DNA from: Xiphydria camelus
Lineage: Eukaryota > Arthropoda > Insecta > Hymenoptera > Xiphydriidae
Direction of reading: 5' to 3'
DNA length: 64,000 bases
NCBI GenBank assembly: GCA_963678675.1
Contig: OY783198.1
Location: forward strand, 6,639,001 to 6,703,000
Shown piece after piece: positions 53,754 to 63,767 of the stretch. Below the pieces are notes generated by a model that had not been told where the DNA came from, searched no databases, and saw only the letters and a list, made by a program, of their open reading frames with translations. Every line of letters starts with the position of its first letter. Within the stretch, counting starts at the first letter, position 1. The translations under genes were made by a program, and so were the position numbers.

Positions 53754-54075
53754 CCCACAGCTAACAATTTCATGTTCTATAAAAATCGTAAGAACGTTTC
53801 CAGAGCAAAGTTTAGGCACGTTTATAGAGCATGTTTGTTCTAAGAACATTTTCAAAACGTTCTTACAACACTTATAGGGCTACATTAGCAGTTATCTTAT
53901 AAATGCTCCATAAATTATGCTCTAAGAACGTTCTTGCAACAAATTTAAAAAGCAATTCAGTTTCTGAAGGCAAAACAGTCTCATGTGCTACATTAATGCA
54001 ACAATTCAGTATTCTAGATACAACTATAAAATATCCTATTACTCTAAATTTATAGAACTACTTTGCTAGCTGGGA
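53754..54075. mobile_element. foldback MITE with CCCAGCTAGCAAAG-type ends
   Basis: CCCACAGCTAACAATTTCATG then TTCTATAAA at the left; TTTATAGAACTACTTTGCTAGCTGGG at the right (two pieces, 54050-54074). Internally AAGAACGTT(T/C) and TTATAGAGCATG repeat in both orientations. AT-rich and non-coding. Confidence 0.65.
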
Positions 54076-54088
54076 TCGAAACGATCTA

Positions 54089-54312
54089 CAGGATAGAAGT
54101 AGAAAAAACGCCCCGGTTGAAGTGCGAGTTAAAAGTCGATTATCCCGAAAATGATTGGAGATATCGAAAAAAGAGTCTAAACGAAAGATGTTCGTCTATG
54201 TTTCTACTATAAAAAATCTACTTTTGATTTTTCACATATCTCCACTGCGTTTCGAGATAATCGCTCTCAAAGTTAAACGGAAACTGGAACACGTTTATCC
54301 CATCTTCACCCT
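54089..54312 (+). mobile_element. family N MITE, copy 3
   Basis: Right GTTTATCCCATCTTCACCCTA and a diverged left end AGGATAGAAGTAGAAAAAACG. The core ATATCTCCACTGCGTTTCGA is identical to copy 2, and ATTGGAGATATCGAAAAA to GCAGATATCGAAGAAAA of copy 2. Confidence 0.75.
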
Positions 54313-54368
54313 ATCCGTCAATGGAGCATTCCAAAAATTACGAGTAACTTTCTTTGCCCCGCACCCTA

Positions 54369-54612
54369 CACTGAGAGAGAAAAAATTGGTAGAATTGACT
54401 AAATTAGTGGTCATGGGCGGGTGAATGTAAATTGAGTTAGGTATACTTGAACTAATAATTTGCTAGAATTTTAACTATAGCTTATTTTCGTAAAACAGTT
54501 TTTAATCATTATAACTGAATTATGTAATTCAGACAACTTGATCGTCGTTCTCCCGTTCCGCAACCGCCAATTTGGTCAAAACTATTATACCTACTATTTC
54601 TTTTCTCTGTGG
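54369..54612. mobile_element. family C MITE, copy 3
   Basis: TA then CACTGAGAGAGAAAAAATTGG at the left; CTATTTCTTTTCTCTGTGG then TA at the right. The subterminal repeats are diverged (GGGCGGGTGAATGTAA / CGTTCTCCCGTTCCGC). Confidence 0.65.
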
Positions 54613-55863
54613 TAGAACCCTATATAAAAAGTGCATTCGATGACACATCGCACACATCTAAACCGTCGCTATACCAAAAAGCTAAATTTTTAAGGAAAAG
54701 CATCTTAAAACTTCCAATCAAAATGAAATCGAAATACCGTGGCTTTATGCGGATGAAGTATTTCGGATTTTTACGTTAAGATGAACAAAGTAAATATTTA
54801 CAACTTGCTTCGCACACCGGTTATTACTGATTTAATGTCACTGTTGCATGCGGAACAAATTTCGTATAGTGACACTTTTGGATTATACCTATGTGCGACA
54901 TGTTGTTTTCAATCATAAGTTTTAGGCTTTCGCGGTCATTGTCGATATTCTTGGACGCGGTTACCACCCGGAAGCCAAGAGTAGGTAATACTCATAACTA
55001 TAATGTTATTTTCGAATTTAACGAAACAAAAAGACGACATGTCTCCCTCAATAAGCGCGAGAGACAAACTCCCTCCTACGAGTACGAGCGTAGGAGGTTT
55101 ACCATTGACCGTTTAATCGACTCGTACATATAGATCGCCCGTACACGTAGCTCAACCGTGGCAGGCCAGGCCGGGCCGCGGCCGTGCTAAATTTAACGGG
55201 GACGTTTCAGCGATTAGCATTTGTTCGGGCCCACAGCCGGATGCGGAATAACGACGCAATTAATAATATCGCGAGACAATGAGACGCGCGCGCGCGCGAG
55301 CATTTTACTCGGGGCGTCCGGCGTGTAGCGCGTACTGTACGCGCGCATACCTAGCCGGTCGCGGCGCGGCTGGCCCCACAATCGCGCATCGCCGCACACA
55401 CCTAACGTACACGCGGTACGAGACCTGGACCGCCGGCCGCGGCCGTCCGTGAGCGGCACGCACTCTCTCGCGCGTTCTATACGGAGTTCGGTCGATGCGT
55501 ATCGCGACGAAGTTTAATTACGGGCAACTCGGTCCTCATCAGTCAAGCCAGCCTCAACGGGGCCCCGTAAGGACATGCGGAGCTTCCGACGCACGACCTC
55601 TGCCATCCTTCCATCCCGCGGAGGATCGTGAAATTAATTTTTTTTACGCGCTCCTTTTTCCAGGCCAGATTCCTATCTAAAGTGGCCGCCTCGCGTAGAA
55701 CGGTACATAGCGCTGTGTGCGTTTTTACGGGCTTTCGGATCTCGTTTTCTGTACCGAACGCATCCGATTGCGGCGTCAGGCGACGGTCGTATGTAGCGTG
55801 CGGGAGAGAGGGAGCGGTGCAGAGAAAGAGAAATGTAGAAGGGGAGCGTAGTAAAAATAAAAC
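54613..55863. other. single-copy DNA with a (CG)n run
   Basis: AT-rich to 54880, then CpG-rich; (CG)n at 55286-55299. A CpG-dense stretch at 55160-55490 would fit a regulatory island. No gene recognised. Confidence 0.35.
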
Positions 55864-56271
55864 TACCGGAAATAATTGCTGATATCAAAAAAATGTTTGC
55901 TTCGATCAAAAACATGATATGATTTCTGGATCAAGCTAGGGTTTCCCTCGTGTAAGAAAATATTTGATAGGCTCGAGTAATTGTTTTTTTTACGCAGATA
56001 GAATTTCTTGTTCCCACGACGGTATCTTTGAACCAAGAACATATATTCTTCGATCAGGAATCTGTATTCTTACAAATTTGTGAGATGATATGAGGAGCAG
56101 ACTTCCAAAACGCGTTTTGTCCATTCGCAGTTTATCTTATAATCGCTAAACTATGTATTAGCGATTATAGGACAAACTGCGAATGGACAAAACGCACTTT
56201 GGAAGTCTGCTCCTCATATGTTCTTGATTCAAGGAACATTTTTTTGATACTAACAATTACTTCTGTCAGTG
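55864..56271. mobile_element. family B MITE, copy 4 (split by a hairpin)
   Basis: GGAAATAATTGCTGATATC at the left and CTAACAATTACTTCTGTCAGTG at the right. The GGCTCGAGTAATTG and AAGAACATATATTCTTCGATC motifs of the family are present. A 132-bp palindrome is inserted at 56088-56219. Confidence 0.8.
56088..56219. repeat. near-perfect hairpin nested in B4
   Basis: ATATGAGGAGCAGACTTCCA continues about 60 bp (AAACGC, GTTTTGTCCATTCGCAGTTT, ATAATCGCTAA). The right arm is its inverse with only a handful of mismatches around a tiny loop at about 56151-56157. The other B copies lack it. It is a very strong RNA hairpin if transcribed. Confidence 0.85.
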
Positions 56272-56284
56272 TAGTTCTTTACTT

Positions 56285-56472
56285 CACTGAGAAAAATAAT
56301 TTGTAATGACGGTCGACATGAATAATGCCAAGAACGTTTATTTGTATTTGACATATTGTCGTCGAATCAAGTATAATGTTATTCGAATCAAGTTGCCTTG
56401 AATAAATATTACGTTCTTGGCACTATTCATATCGACGGCTACTCTTGGATCGTCAAATTATTTTTCTCAATG
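56285..56472. mobile_element. family M MITE
   Basis: CACTGAGAAAAATAATTTG at the left and AAATTATTTTTCTCAATG at the right. Inner arms are GCCAAGAACGTTTATT / AATATTACGTTCTTGGC. It has the same terminus as family A but an unrelated interior. Confidence 0.7.
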
Positions 56473-58164
56473 TCGTTCATCTAGTATATGCATGCATAAT
56501 ACACTGTAGTGATTAAGTTGTCATTCTAATATGCATAAAAGGGAGGGTTAGAGTAAAATACGATTTTTACGGAAAGGAAAAATAATTGTACCATCACACA
56601 AGAACGATGCAATATATTTTCAAAAGAATCAGAAGAATGATTTTATAATACCTACATGATTAGTATTAATTGTATTACTGGATAGTAGAATAATTACTCT
56701 TTCCATTGATAGGATATTACACGTCAAACACACAGGCGTTACATAACACCTATTTAATTCTCTGAACGAAGAACAGGAATAATTTTAATTTACGTGCATT
56801 ATAAATGTCACCGACGAGGTCAATTCAATTAACGATACGACGCGCGCCACGTAATTTACATTCCGATAATCCTTCGATTTCCTTTCCGTTGCAGATCCCG
56901 CTCGATTGCAAATCCGGCCGAGGCTCTCCTTCGGTAAGTTATCGAATGATAATACTTTCCGATGCACGCGCTGCAATTGCACTCTGCGGAGAGTGCCGAC
57001 GCGCCGCGCGCTAAAAGTAGGACGCTCTCTCGCGAATATGCCTACACCTATCCGCGCGCGCGTTCTCATGCGGGCTCTTAAGTAGGTAGGTATATAGGAC
57101 GCTCGCTCGGATAAGCGAAATTTATGCGGAAGATAGGGCGCTCGCTATACGTTGCAGCGTATAAAATCCGCGGGGCAATCCCGACTGTGATACCGGCTCG
57201 AAATAATCACGGTGACTTATGACCGGTACCAAACGCCGTCTTATGGTGTCATTCAGACGCATGCGGGCTGCAGGATGGACGATGGAATGTCCGAGGACTC
57301 AGCGAGAGTACGTCGCGCTGCGATAGGCATCGGCGACTTCGATGATTGATTCTCCCTCTCGCGGTATTCGTACGGTGTATGCACTTTACGCGTTGCACTT
57401 TTCATATTTGCCCTTTCAGTGTGGAACGACTAAATTGCATTTACTTAAGGGGGCGCGAGATGGTAACCACCTTATCACGTAGATAAACGTTAGGAATTCG
57501 CTATCGTCGTAAAAAGTAAACTAAGTAAGTTCGATCGCGATGGAATGACATCGAAAAGAAACGTCAAAAGTCGTTTGATTTCGTTTCTCGCGACGTATTA
57601 ATGGGATCGAAGCTTGCTAATAGACGTGAAAAAAAAATAGATACGTTACATTAGCAGCGATAACGTGGTACCTACCGAGCCATGCATGATTCATAACCGC
57701 ATACCAGCTCGACCGATCGATTTTTTCTCCACTTGCACACGTAAAATATGTATCTCGCTTTAAAATACGTACATTTTTTCGCAGAAGTCTCGCCAATAAA
57801 ACGCCGCCGTCCGAAGTTTACGCGGTTAGCGCTTCTACGCCAATCGGCCCTTGGCGGAAGTTGTAGCTCCGACGGCAGGAATTCTGCCGTGGTAAAAACT
57901 GACACGCGAATGTGTTTACGTTTCGCCTAGACGCGCACGGCCGATTAAATTAATCTATATTACGTCGGGTTCCCGGTAACGCGGCTATTCTGTGGGATAT
58001 AACGAGTCCTCGTTAAGGTGTACGAGAAGAGCGAGTACATTTCCGGTTCACAACAGGAGCAGCAGCTGTTGTCCCCGCTTCGCTTTTATCGGTTACGGTG
58101 CCGGGTCGACGGTCGGATTCGACGTTTGCCAGATACGAGAAATTTGATCCGGTCGAACGATCTA
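56473..58164. other. single-copy DNA, no gene seen
   Basis: AT-rich to 56800, then CpG-rich blocks at 56820-57400 and 57690-58160. No recognisable frame, RNA or repeat. Confidence 0.35.
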
Positions 58165-58520
58165 CACTGTAAGAAATCGGGAGTTAATGCGGAGTGATTT
58201 GCGGAGTGAATGCGGAGTGGATGATTTTTAATTAATTTAATCCTGTCCCCGGAGTAAAATTCACTCGGAAAAGGATTTGATTTAAATTATTTATCAAATT
58301 AATTCCGCGGATGAATTTCAGATAGGAATCGTTCACAAAATATTAAATTATAGTACAAATAATAAGATTATATTATTTTTTTTATTATTACTCTAGTACT
58401 AATAATAATATTTTTAATTCCATGTTCACTCCGTCCGTGGAATGTTTTTTTTTTGTCACTCCGAAACTCCGAGTGATGGGAGTGAAAATTCACTCCGGAT
58501 TCACTCCCGATTTTTTAGTG
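58165..58520. mobile_element. family J MITE, full copy
   Basis: TA then CACTGTAAGAAATCGGGAGTT; right end CACTCCCGATTTTTTAGTG then TA; 356 bp. The left arm has three near-tandem GCGGAGTG words about 11-12 bp apart. The right arm has a matching cluster of CACTCC words (58460-58508). The interior is AT-rich with a (TAA)n/(TTA)n part. It is non-coding; the arrays look like transposase binding sites. Confidence 0.8.
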
Positions 58521-58915
58521 TATGGCGCGAAAGAAGTATAAATTGATTTGACTCGTGTAATTTCATTTATGTCATTCGTCGTATCAGTCGATTCAACGCC
58601 ACGACGTCTAAATCTTTTCAATTCGGTTATAACGCTAATTTTTGTTACAGCAGATTCGAAAAGTTTGGACAAAATTATTTACCCCGTATTTTTTAATTTT
58701 TCATCTTCCGCCTTATCTGAGCTGGAAAGCGATATTTTGAAATGCAGCTACGTCACAGTCTATAGTAAGACTATCTCTCTTGTACTCGCAGCTTAGTGCG
58801 TCTCTCTGGCATTTCGATGACGTCACAATAATCTTGCAGAGGGAAACACACTTATAACTCAGCGAGTAATTATTTCTTCGGATCGTTTTTTTTTTCTATT
58901 GTTATTGACTATGTA
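58521..58915. other. single-copy DNA, no gene seen
   Basis: Mixed composition. Two overlapping open frames (58490-58672 minus, 58548-58796 plus) are unrecognisable. Confidence 0.35.
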
Positions 58916-59135
58916 CACTGAGAAAAATAACTCGGTCAATTTAAACAAAAGCTTGGAGATCGTGACCAAACCGTTTGGTGAAATATGGATCCTCCATCTG
59001 TGTTTGGTTTGACTAATCATTTTCCGGTTGGAATAACTAAATATTTGGTTCAATTTACTGGTATTTTGGTTGAAATAACTAAATTCGTTTAATCAGGTGC
59101 GTTTCATCGTTTTAACCAAGTTATTTTTATCATTG
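58916..59135. mobile_element. family A MITE, copy 9
   Basis: TA then CACTGAGAAAAATAACTCGG at the left; CAAGTTATTTTTATCATTG at the right. The core GAAATATGGATCCTCCATCT is intact. Confidence 0.8.
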
Positions 59136-60515
59136 TAAATATATGGATTACAAATAGAATTTAAGAAATATGAATATTTTTTTTACGTTAAAATCAAATC
59201 AGACATCTCTCATCGAGACCTTCGGAAACATCGCTCGACTCGAGACATTTCGAACGCTCCGGACCCCGTTAAGAAAAATCCCGCCTCGCGCGGCCGCAAT
59301 CGCGACGACTATAACAACGCGCCTCCATAAACCGCGGTATTAACAGTGGCGATCCTCCGCGATAATGGTGGTTCTCAATGGTCATCACCACTCGACGGAA
59401 TGCAACTCGTTACCGCCGAGCCCTTGCGCGCGCCACCGCTTCGCTAAATATGCAAAGAATCGGCCGCCGTTAGCGACGAAACTCATTTTCATAAATTATA
59501 TTAATTCGCTCCGGTGAGGGCACCGCGCGCGGCGGCCGGCTCTCGTGCCGATTGGGTGACACGACGCGCGCGGCGCGAGCTCCACTCTTCGCGCTCTCTC
59601 TCATACGTGGCCGCGGGCAACGCTCGTCCGTGTAAATAAATGCGAGTTGCAATTAAAATGATGATTAATTTACTAATGTACGCCGCGCGTTCCCCTCCGC
59701 CGCGTTAATCAGCGCGACAGGATCCGCGAGTTTTCGGGGTCGATCGGGGCGGGGGAGGGTTTTCGCGAGGGATCTCCCGAGTGACACCGTCGATCGACGA
59801 ATCGTAGGTAATTTACGAACTCGGATGACTCGACGGTTTTGCGAAGACGCGCATGGGCGTCGCGGAGCGCGGAGACAACCTGCCGGCATCCTCGCCGCGT
59901 CCTTTTTCACCAAAAATGGTCACGTGGTCGGGTGTGAGAACGGTCAAAAATCGTTATGCAAATACACTCGGGCTCCGCCTTCGAGGAATTTCGGAAGCGA
60001 CCTACGTCGCGGTCTTCCGACTCCCGCTGCTTTTTCAGATGTTCCTGGTTTTCTCGTCCCTTCGCATTGGTTTACCTGCACGACTTTTGTCGTGCAGTTA
60101 AGCAGTTGCGTGCGAAAATACAATCTTACAAGTTCGTTTACAGGTACCTTCTTAATCAGTATTTAGGGATATAGTTTAATTGAAAAAAGGAAATTACATT
60201 TGAATCGATTGAAATAGGGCAGAAATTGCGTATAGGATGAAGAATGTCTAAATTTTCAGTCGATATGCAATAATAATTATTGTAGATCGATATTTTCTTC
60301 ATTGGGATTTTTATTCGGTGTAAAATCGAGTGCAGAATAGCCACGAGAAGTGAATTTATAAAACTCGTGACTGATCTAAAATTATTATCGCCCCACAATT
60401 ATAATATGTAGTGCATTATTCTGCTAGTTCAGCAGAAACTAAATAGGATATAAGCAACGTGGGCCAATTAGTCCTTGGTAACTTTAATTACATTAATATG
60501 TAATTTACGTTTATA
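59136..60515. other. single-copy CpG-rich DNA, no gene seen
   Basis: CpG-rich to about 60060. ATGCAAAGAATCGGCCGCCG at 59450 is typical of unique host DNA, but no exon is identifiable. CGACTTTTGTCGTG-type small hairpin at 60077-60099. AT-rich to the end. Confidence 0.35.
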
Positions 60516-60994
60516 TATATTGTAAACAAATTTGTATTAAATTTAATATAATTGAAGGGTTTATTACAAAAACCAGATATGTCCAATAGATATTTTTTCC
60601 ACAAAGCAAACAGAAACGAGTTGGACTTATCTTATTTTTGCAGAATTCGGCTTATTTTTTGGTGAATTATATTCGGAGACTTGTACGCTTCTTGGTGAAG
60701 TAATAATGCGCATAAAATTCGGCGTGTCGAAAACTATATTACGATAAAATAAAATAATAAACGATTTTGGACTTGTCTGGTTTTTGCAATAAACCCTTCA
60801 ATTCTATATAAAGCTTTTATCCAATACGTGATTATGAATATTAATATACTCCGTTATGAAATTTATAAGGGAAATTTCATTAAAAAATGTATTAATTTTC
60901 ATAATTACGGGGTATATTAATTTTCATAATCACGTACTGGAAAAAAGCTTTGTATAGAAGTAAATTAAAAAGGTACAAATTTTTTTACAGTATG
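60516..60994. mobile_element. family K MITE, copy 2 (split)
   Basis: Left TATTGTAAACAAATTTGTA and right TACAAATTTTTTTACAGTA are inverted ends. The subterminal CTATATAAAGCTTTTATCC / AAAAAGCTTTGTATAG and ATAATCACGTA match copies 1 and 3. Interrupted at 60554-60799. Confidence 0.7.
60554..60799. mobile_element. element nested in K2
   Basis: GAAGGGTTTATTACAAAAACC at the left and GGTTTTTGCAATAAACCCTTC at the right, continuing AGA(T/C)A(T/A)GTCC; AATT on both sides. The 246-bp interior is AT-rich. Its end is shared with the right side of the 8.2-8.5 kb element. Confidence 0.75.
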
Positions 60995-61633
60995 GATTTT
61001 TTCTTTGCTACAATCCTTCCAAAAATGAACCGAAGCTATTTTGAGCTCGATTCACTTAATTTCCAATCGACCAGCGCACTACACCAACGGACAAATAATA
61101 TAATATATTATAGCAATATACCCTCCGTAAAGTAATACGAGCGGACGTGGCAGTCATACGGATACCGATACACGCGCAAGTAATACAGCGTGTAATCGTT
61201 CGTGTTTCGAAGGTACTCTCGCGGCGGTGGAAGAAGGTGGCGAGGGCAGGAGACAGCGATTTTTACTTCACATCGCGAGAAACCAGTTTGTAAATAATGT
61301 AAATCCACAGAAAACGACCATCTGGAATCCCGGGGCCCTGCGAGTCTTTAAAAGTGGAATGGCGGGACGACCGAAGGGGTAGGGAAGAGGGAGCGAGTGC
61401 GTGTGCGCTCTCGAAGGGGAAGAAACTCGTGTAGAGCGTTTCGCCTCTACGTATGCGGACGGGACGAAGTCGCGTCGTGTGCGTCGCTCGCGGCGAGAAT
61501 TCGCGGCCGATTTCGAGATATTCGACATATCGAAAATCGTTTATTTGACGAAAGAGGCGAAGCTCGAGTTATTCGATTGATTCGCGTTACGTGCGAAGTC
61601 TCGACATTGAATTCTTGGCAAAAGTCTTTTCGT
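60995..61633. other. single-copy DNA, no gene seen
   Basis: AT-rich to 61130, CpG-rich after. Open frames at 61268-61720 on both strands are compositional. Confidence 0.35.
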
Positions 61634-61853
61634 ACATTGTACAAAAATTTAATATACCTTTTGTATAAAGCTTTTTTTCCCGTGCGTGATTATACGAAAA
61701 TTAATACAAGTACTCCGTAATTATAAAAATTCATATATTTTCTCATGAAATTTCATATAACGGAGTATATTAATTTTCATAATCACGTATTGGATAAAGA
61801 CTTTATGCACAATTATATTAAAGTTAATAGAAATTCTTTCTATAGTATATGTA
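61634..61853. mobile_element. family K MITE, copy 3
   Basis: Left ACATTGTACAAAAATTTAATA then TGTATAAAGCTTTTTTT; right GGATAAAGACTTTATGCACAA then TTCTTTCTATAGTATATGT. The inner arms TGCGTGATTATACGAAAATT / AATTTTCATAATCACGTA are present. Confidence 0.65.
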
Positions 61854-61861
61854 TGAAGGTA

Positions 61862-62084
61862 ATAATAAAATGAGTTTCAATAATCAATTAAATCTGCGTT
61901 TACGGGTGGGGGAATACAGAATTAGTTGCTGTGGCTGATAAATTTGATTATATAACGATTAACAGCTATTCGAAGGAAAAAAGCTGTAGTCCATTCAAGT
62001 CAATTATTAGTCCAAGTAACTTAACCTTGCATTCTCCCACCCGTAACCGTCTATTTAGTCAAACTTACTACATTTTTCTCAGTG
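61862..62084. mobile_element. family C MITE, copy 4
   Basis: The right end TACATTTTTCTCAGTG is followed by TA; the left end is decayed. TTTACGGGTGGGGGAATACAG and TGCATTCTCCCACCCGTAAC are the family subterminal inverted repeats. Confidence 0.7.
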
Positions 62085-62591
62085 TAACCTGGATCAAATA
62101 TTCATAAGTAATGACGTCATCGGAATGAAAGCGAATGCCCAATTCCGACGTTAGTCATTCTCCTTTCGAGACGGCGACATATCTTCGGGCATTTGACACC
62201 CGATCACGATCGGAGCAATTCGACTCTTTCAAGTCGACTTCAACCGAAATCGACGATCGTGCTGGTATGTCGCAATAGCCGCGGACGGAGTTGCAATTCT
62301 TTATTAAAAACTTATCGCCCCGCTCGCTCTCTTATCGCGGAATCGAAGTGCTCGAAATTGGCCCATAAAGATAAACGAAGTGTCCCTCGGCAATTAAGCG
62401 AGAAGTAACGTCGATGCGGATGGACGGTAATTAAATTCGTCCGGACGACCCGATTTCTATATCGAGGACGCCGAAGGCCGCGAGACCGCGTGATTCTTCT
62501 ACGAGCGGGTGCAGCCCGCGAGTCGAAATGCGACTTTCTTCTCTCGTCGTTGTCGTCGTCGTCGACGTTTCGGAGAATTTCGATTTCGTCT
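62085..62591. other. single-copy DNA, no gene seen
   Basis: CpG-rich, with a (GTC)n-like run at 62546-62563. No recognisable feature. Confidence 0.35.
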
Positions 62592-63262
62592 TTAACCCTC
62601 CGTGGTCACACGTCCATACATGCTAAAACATTCTGCGCTGTGGACCTATATAGGTCACTTTTGGTGTTAGATAACAATGGCATAAGACTGAATGACACCA
62701 GATGTAGTATATGCCAGTGAAATAGTGTCAAAAATTAATACCACTTCTTTTACTGTGTACAGTTTCGCAATGGTCACACATGGGTCAAATGGACCCAATT
62801 GCTTTTTAAATAATAACTGCATAAAAAAATCCATCCAATTTAGACCGACAAATTATGGAACACTTTTCGAACAGTGTAAAATATCAAATCACCATATCTA
62901 CGTAAGAAGTGGAATGATGACATTCAAAAACGATTGTAAATATGTAGGTAGATGCGTTAAGAATGAGCTGCTTCACTAAAAGTGTCATAACTTCTTTTTT
63001 TAGAGTTCTTTTAATAAAGTCTACGGGTGATTCTCATGAGATATAGTATTTGCATTGCTTTGGAGCAATGAATAGTTCGTATAGTGTACGTTTCAAGAAC
63101 GATTTTTTGTCTGAAGAAGTTCCGTAGTACGAGTTTTAAGAAGAAGCTATTTATTCCGAGATTTGAAGAAGATCTAGTTATGATTGCAAAAAAGAAGAAA
63201 TACAGTCAGCTTCAAACTTGAAGCCTGGGTCAAGTGAACCCTTGGTGATCACAGAGGGTTAA
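62592..63262. mobile_element. piggyBac-like element, 671 bp
   Basis: TTAACCCTCCGTGGTCACA at the left and TGATCACAGAGGGTTAA at the right, with TTAA at both ends. The subterminal TGGACCTATATAGGTCA and GGGTCAAATGGACCC are short palindromes, similar in style to the 3.55-kb element. The 95-residue frame at 62692-62979 is not recognisable as transposase. A ~62-bp piece (62658-62717) also occurs at 10.8 kb. Confidence 0.75.
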
Positions 63263-63767
63263 TACAGAGTGACGCAGTAAAACGGTACGAATTCAGTTCG
63301 GGCTGGCGGGCTTGGTGGGGGGGTCACGAGAGTGGGGGACTGGACCTTTGTCGTCTAAACGGGTGAAAATGTTAGTAGCCATAGAACGTTGGTCCAATGA
63401 GCAACGCGCGCGCGCGTTTGGTGTAAAAGCTTATTACAAAAACTCGGATAGGTAGTTTTGTTAGTACTCAACGCGCTTTTCGTTGAGCTATCGCGCTTTG
63501 GATTAAGAGCTTTGAAGCCACTGCTAGTACAATAAAAAAAAAAGGCGGTAGTGAAAAAACAAGCCGTACCCCGAAGAATATTGATCGTGTGCGTTGAGCT
63601 TTAGAACCATCTGTCTGACACCATTTTCAAAATATGATTATTTTTCATGTAAAGTACATTTCCACTAATGTCGATCTGATTTATGCTAAAATAAAACAAC
63701 TTTTTTTTAATCTCTATTTTTTTGCGACTTTTTTAAATCGAGCCGTTTCACTTCCTCACCCTGTATA
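63263..63767 (+). mobile_element. truncated Tc1/mariner-type element
   Basis: TACAGAGTGACGCAGTAAAACGG at the left (63263-63285) and its inverse CCGTTTCACTTCCTCACCCTGTA at the right are diverged ~23-bp ends, next to TA. It starts directly after the TTAA of the preceding element, so the two abut. Inside is a decayed N-terminal transposase fragment (63364-63605). About 505 bp, far short of the autonomous length. Confidence 0.7.
63364..63605 (+). pseudogene. transposase N-terminal helix-turn-helix remnant
   Basis: Frame 1 reads IERWSNEQRARAFGVKAYYKN then hits stops. After a one-base shift near 63465 it continues QRAFR, ALWIKSFEATAST, KKKGGSEKTSRTPKN and IDRVR. This order (YYKN, QRAF, W(I/V)KSFE, the KKK/RP linker, RTP.NI.RVR) is the N-terminal DNA-binding layout common in ant and mosquito Tc1/mariner-like transposases (DUF4817-type HTH). 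It has at least four stops and one frame shift. No catalytic domain is left. The family name is from memory of the pattern. Confidence 0.7.
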
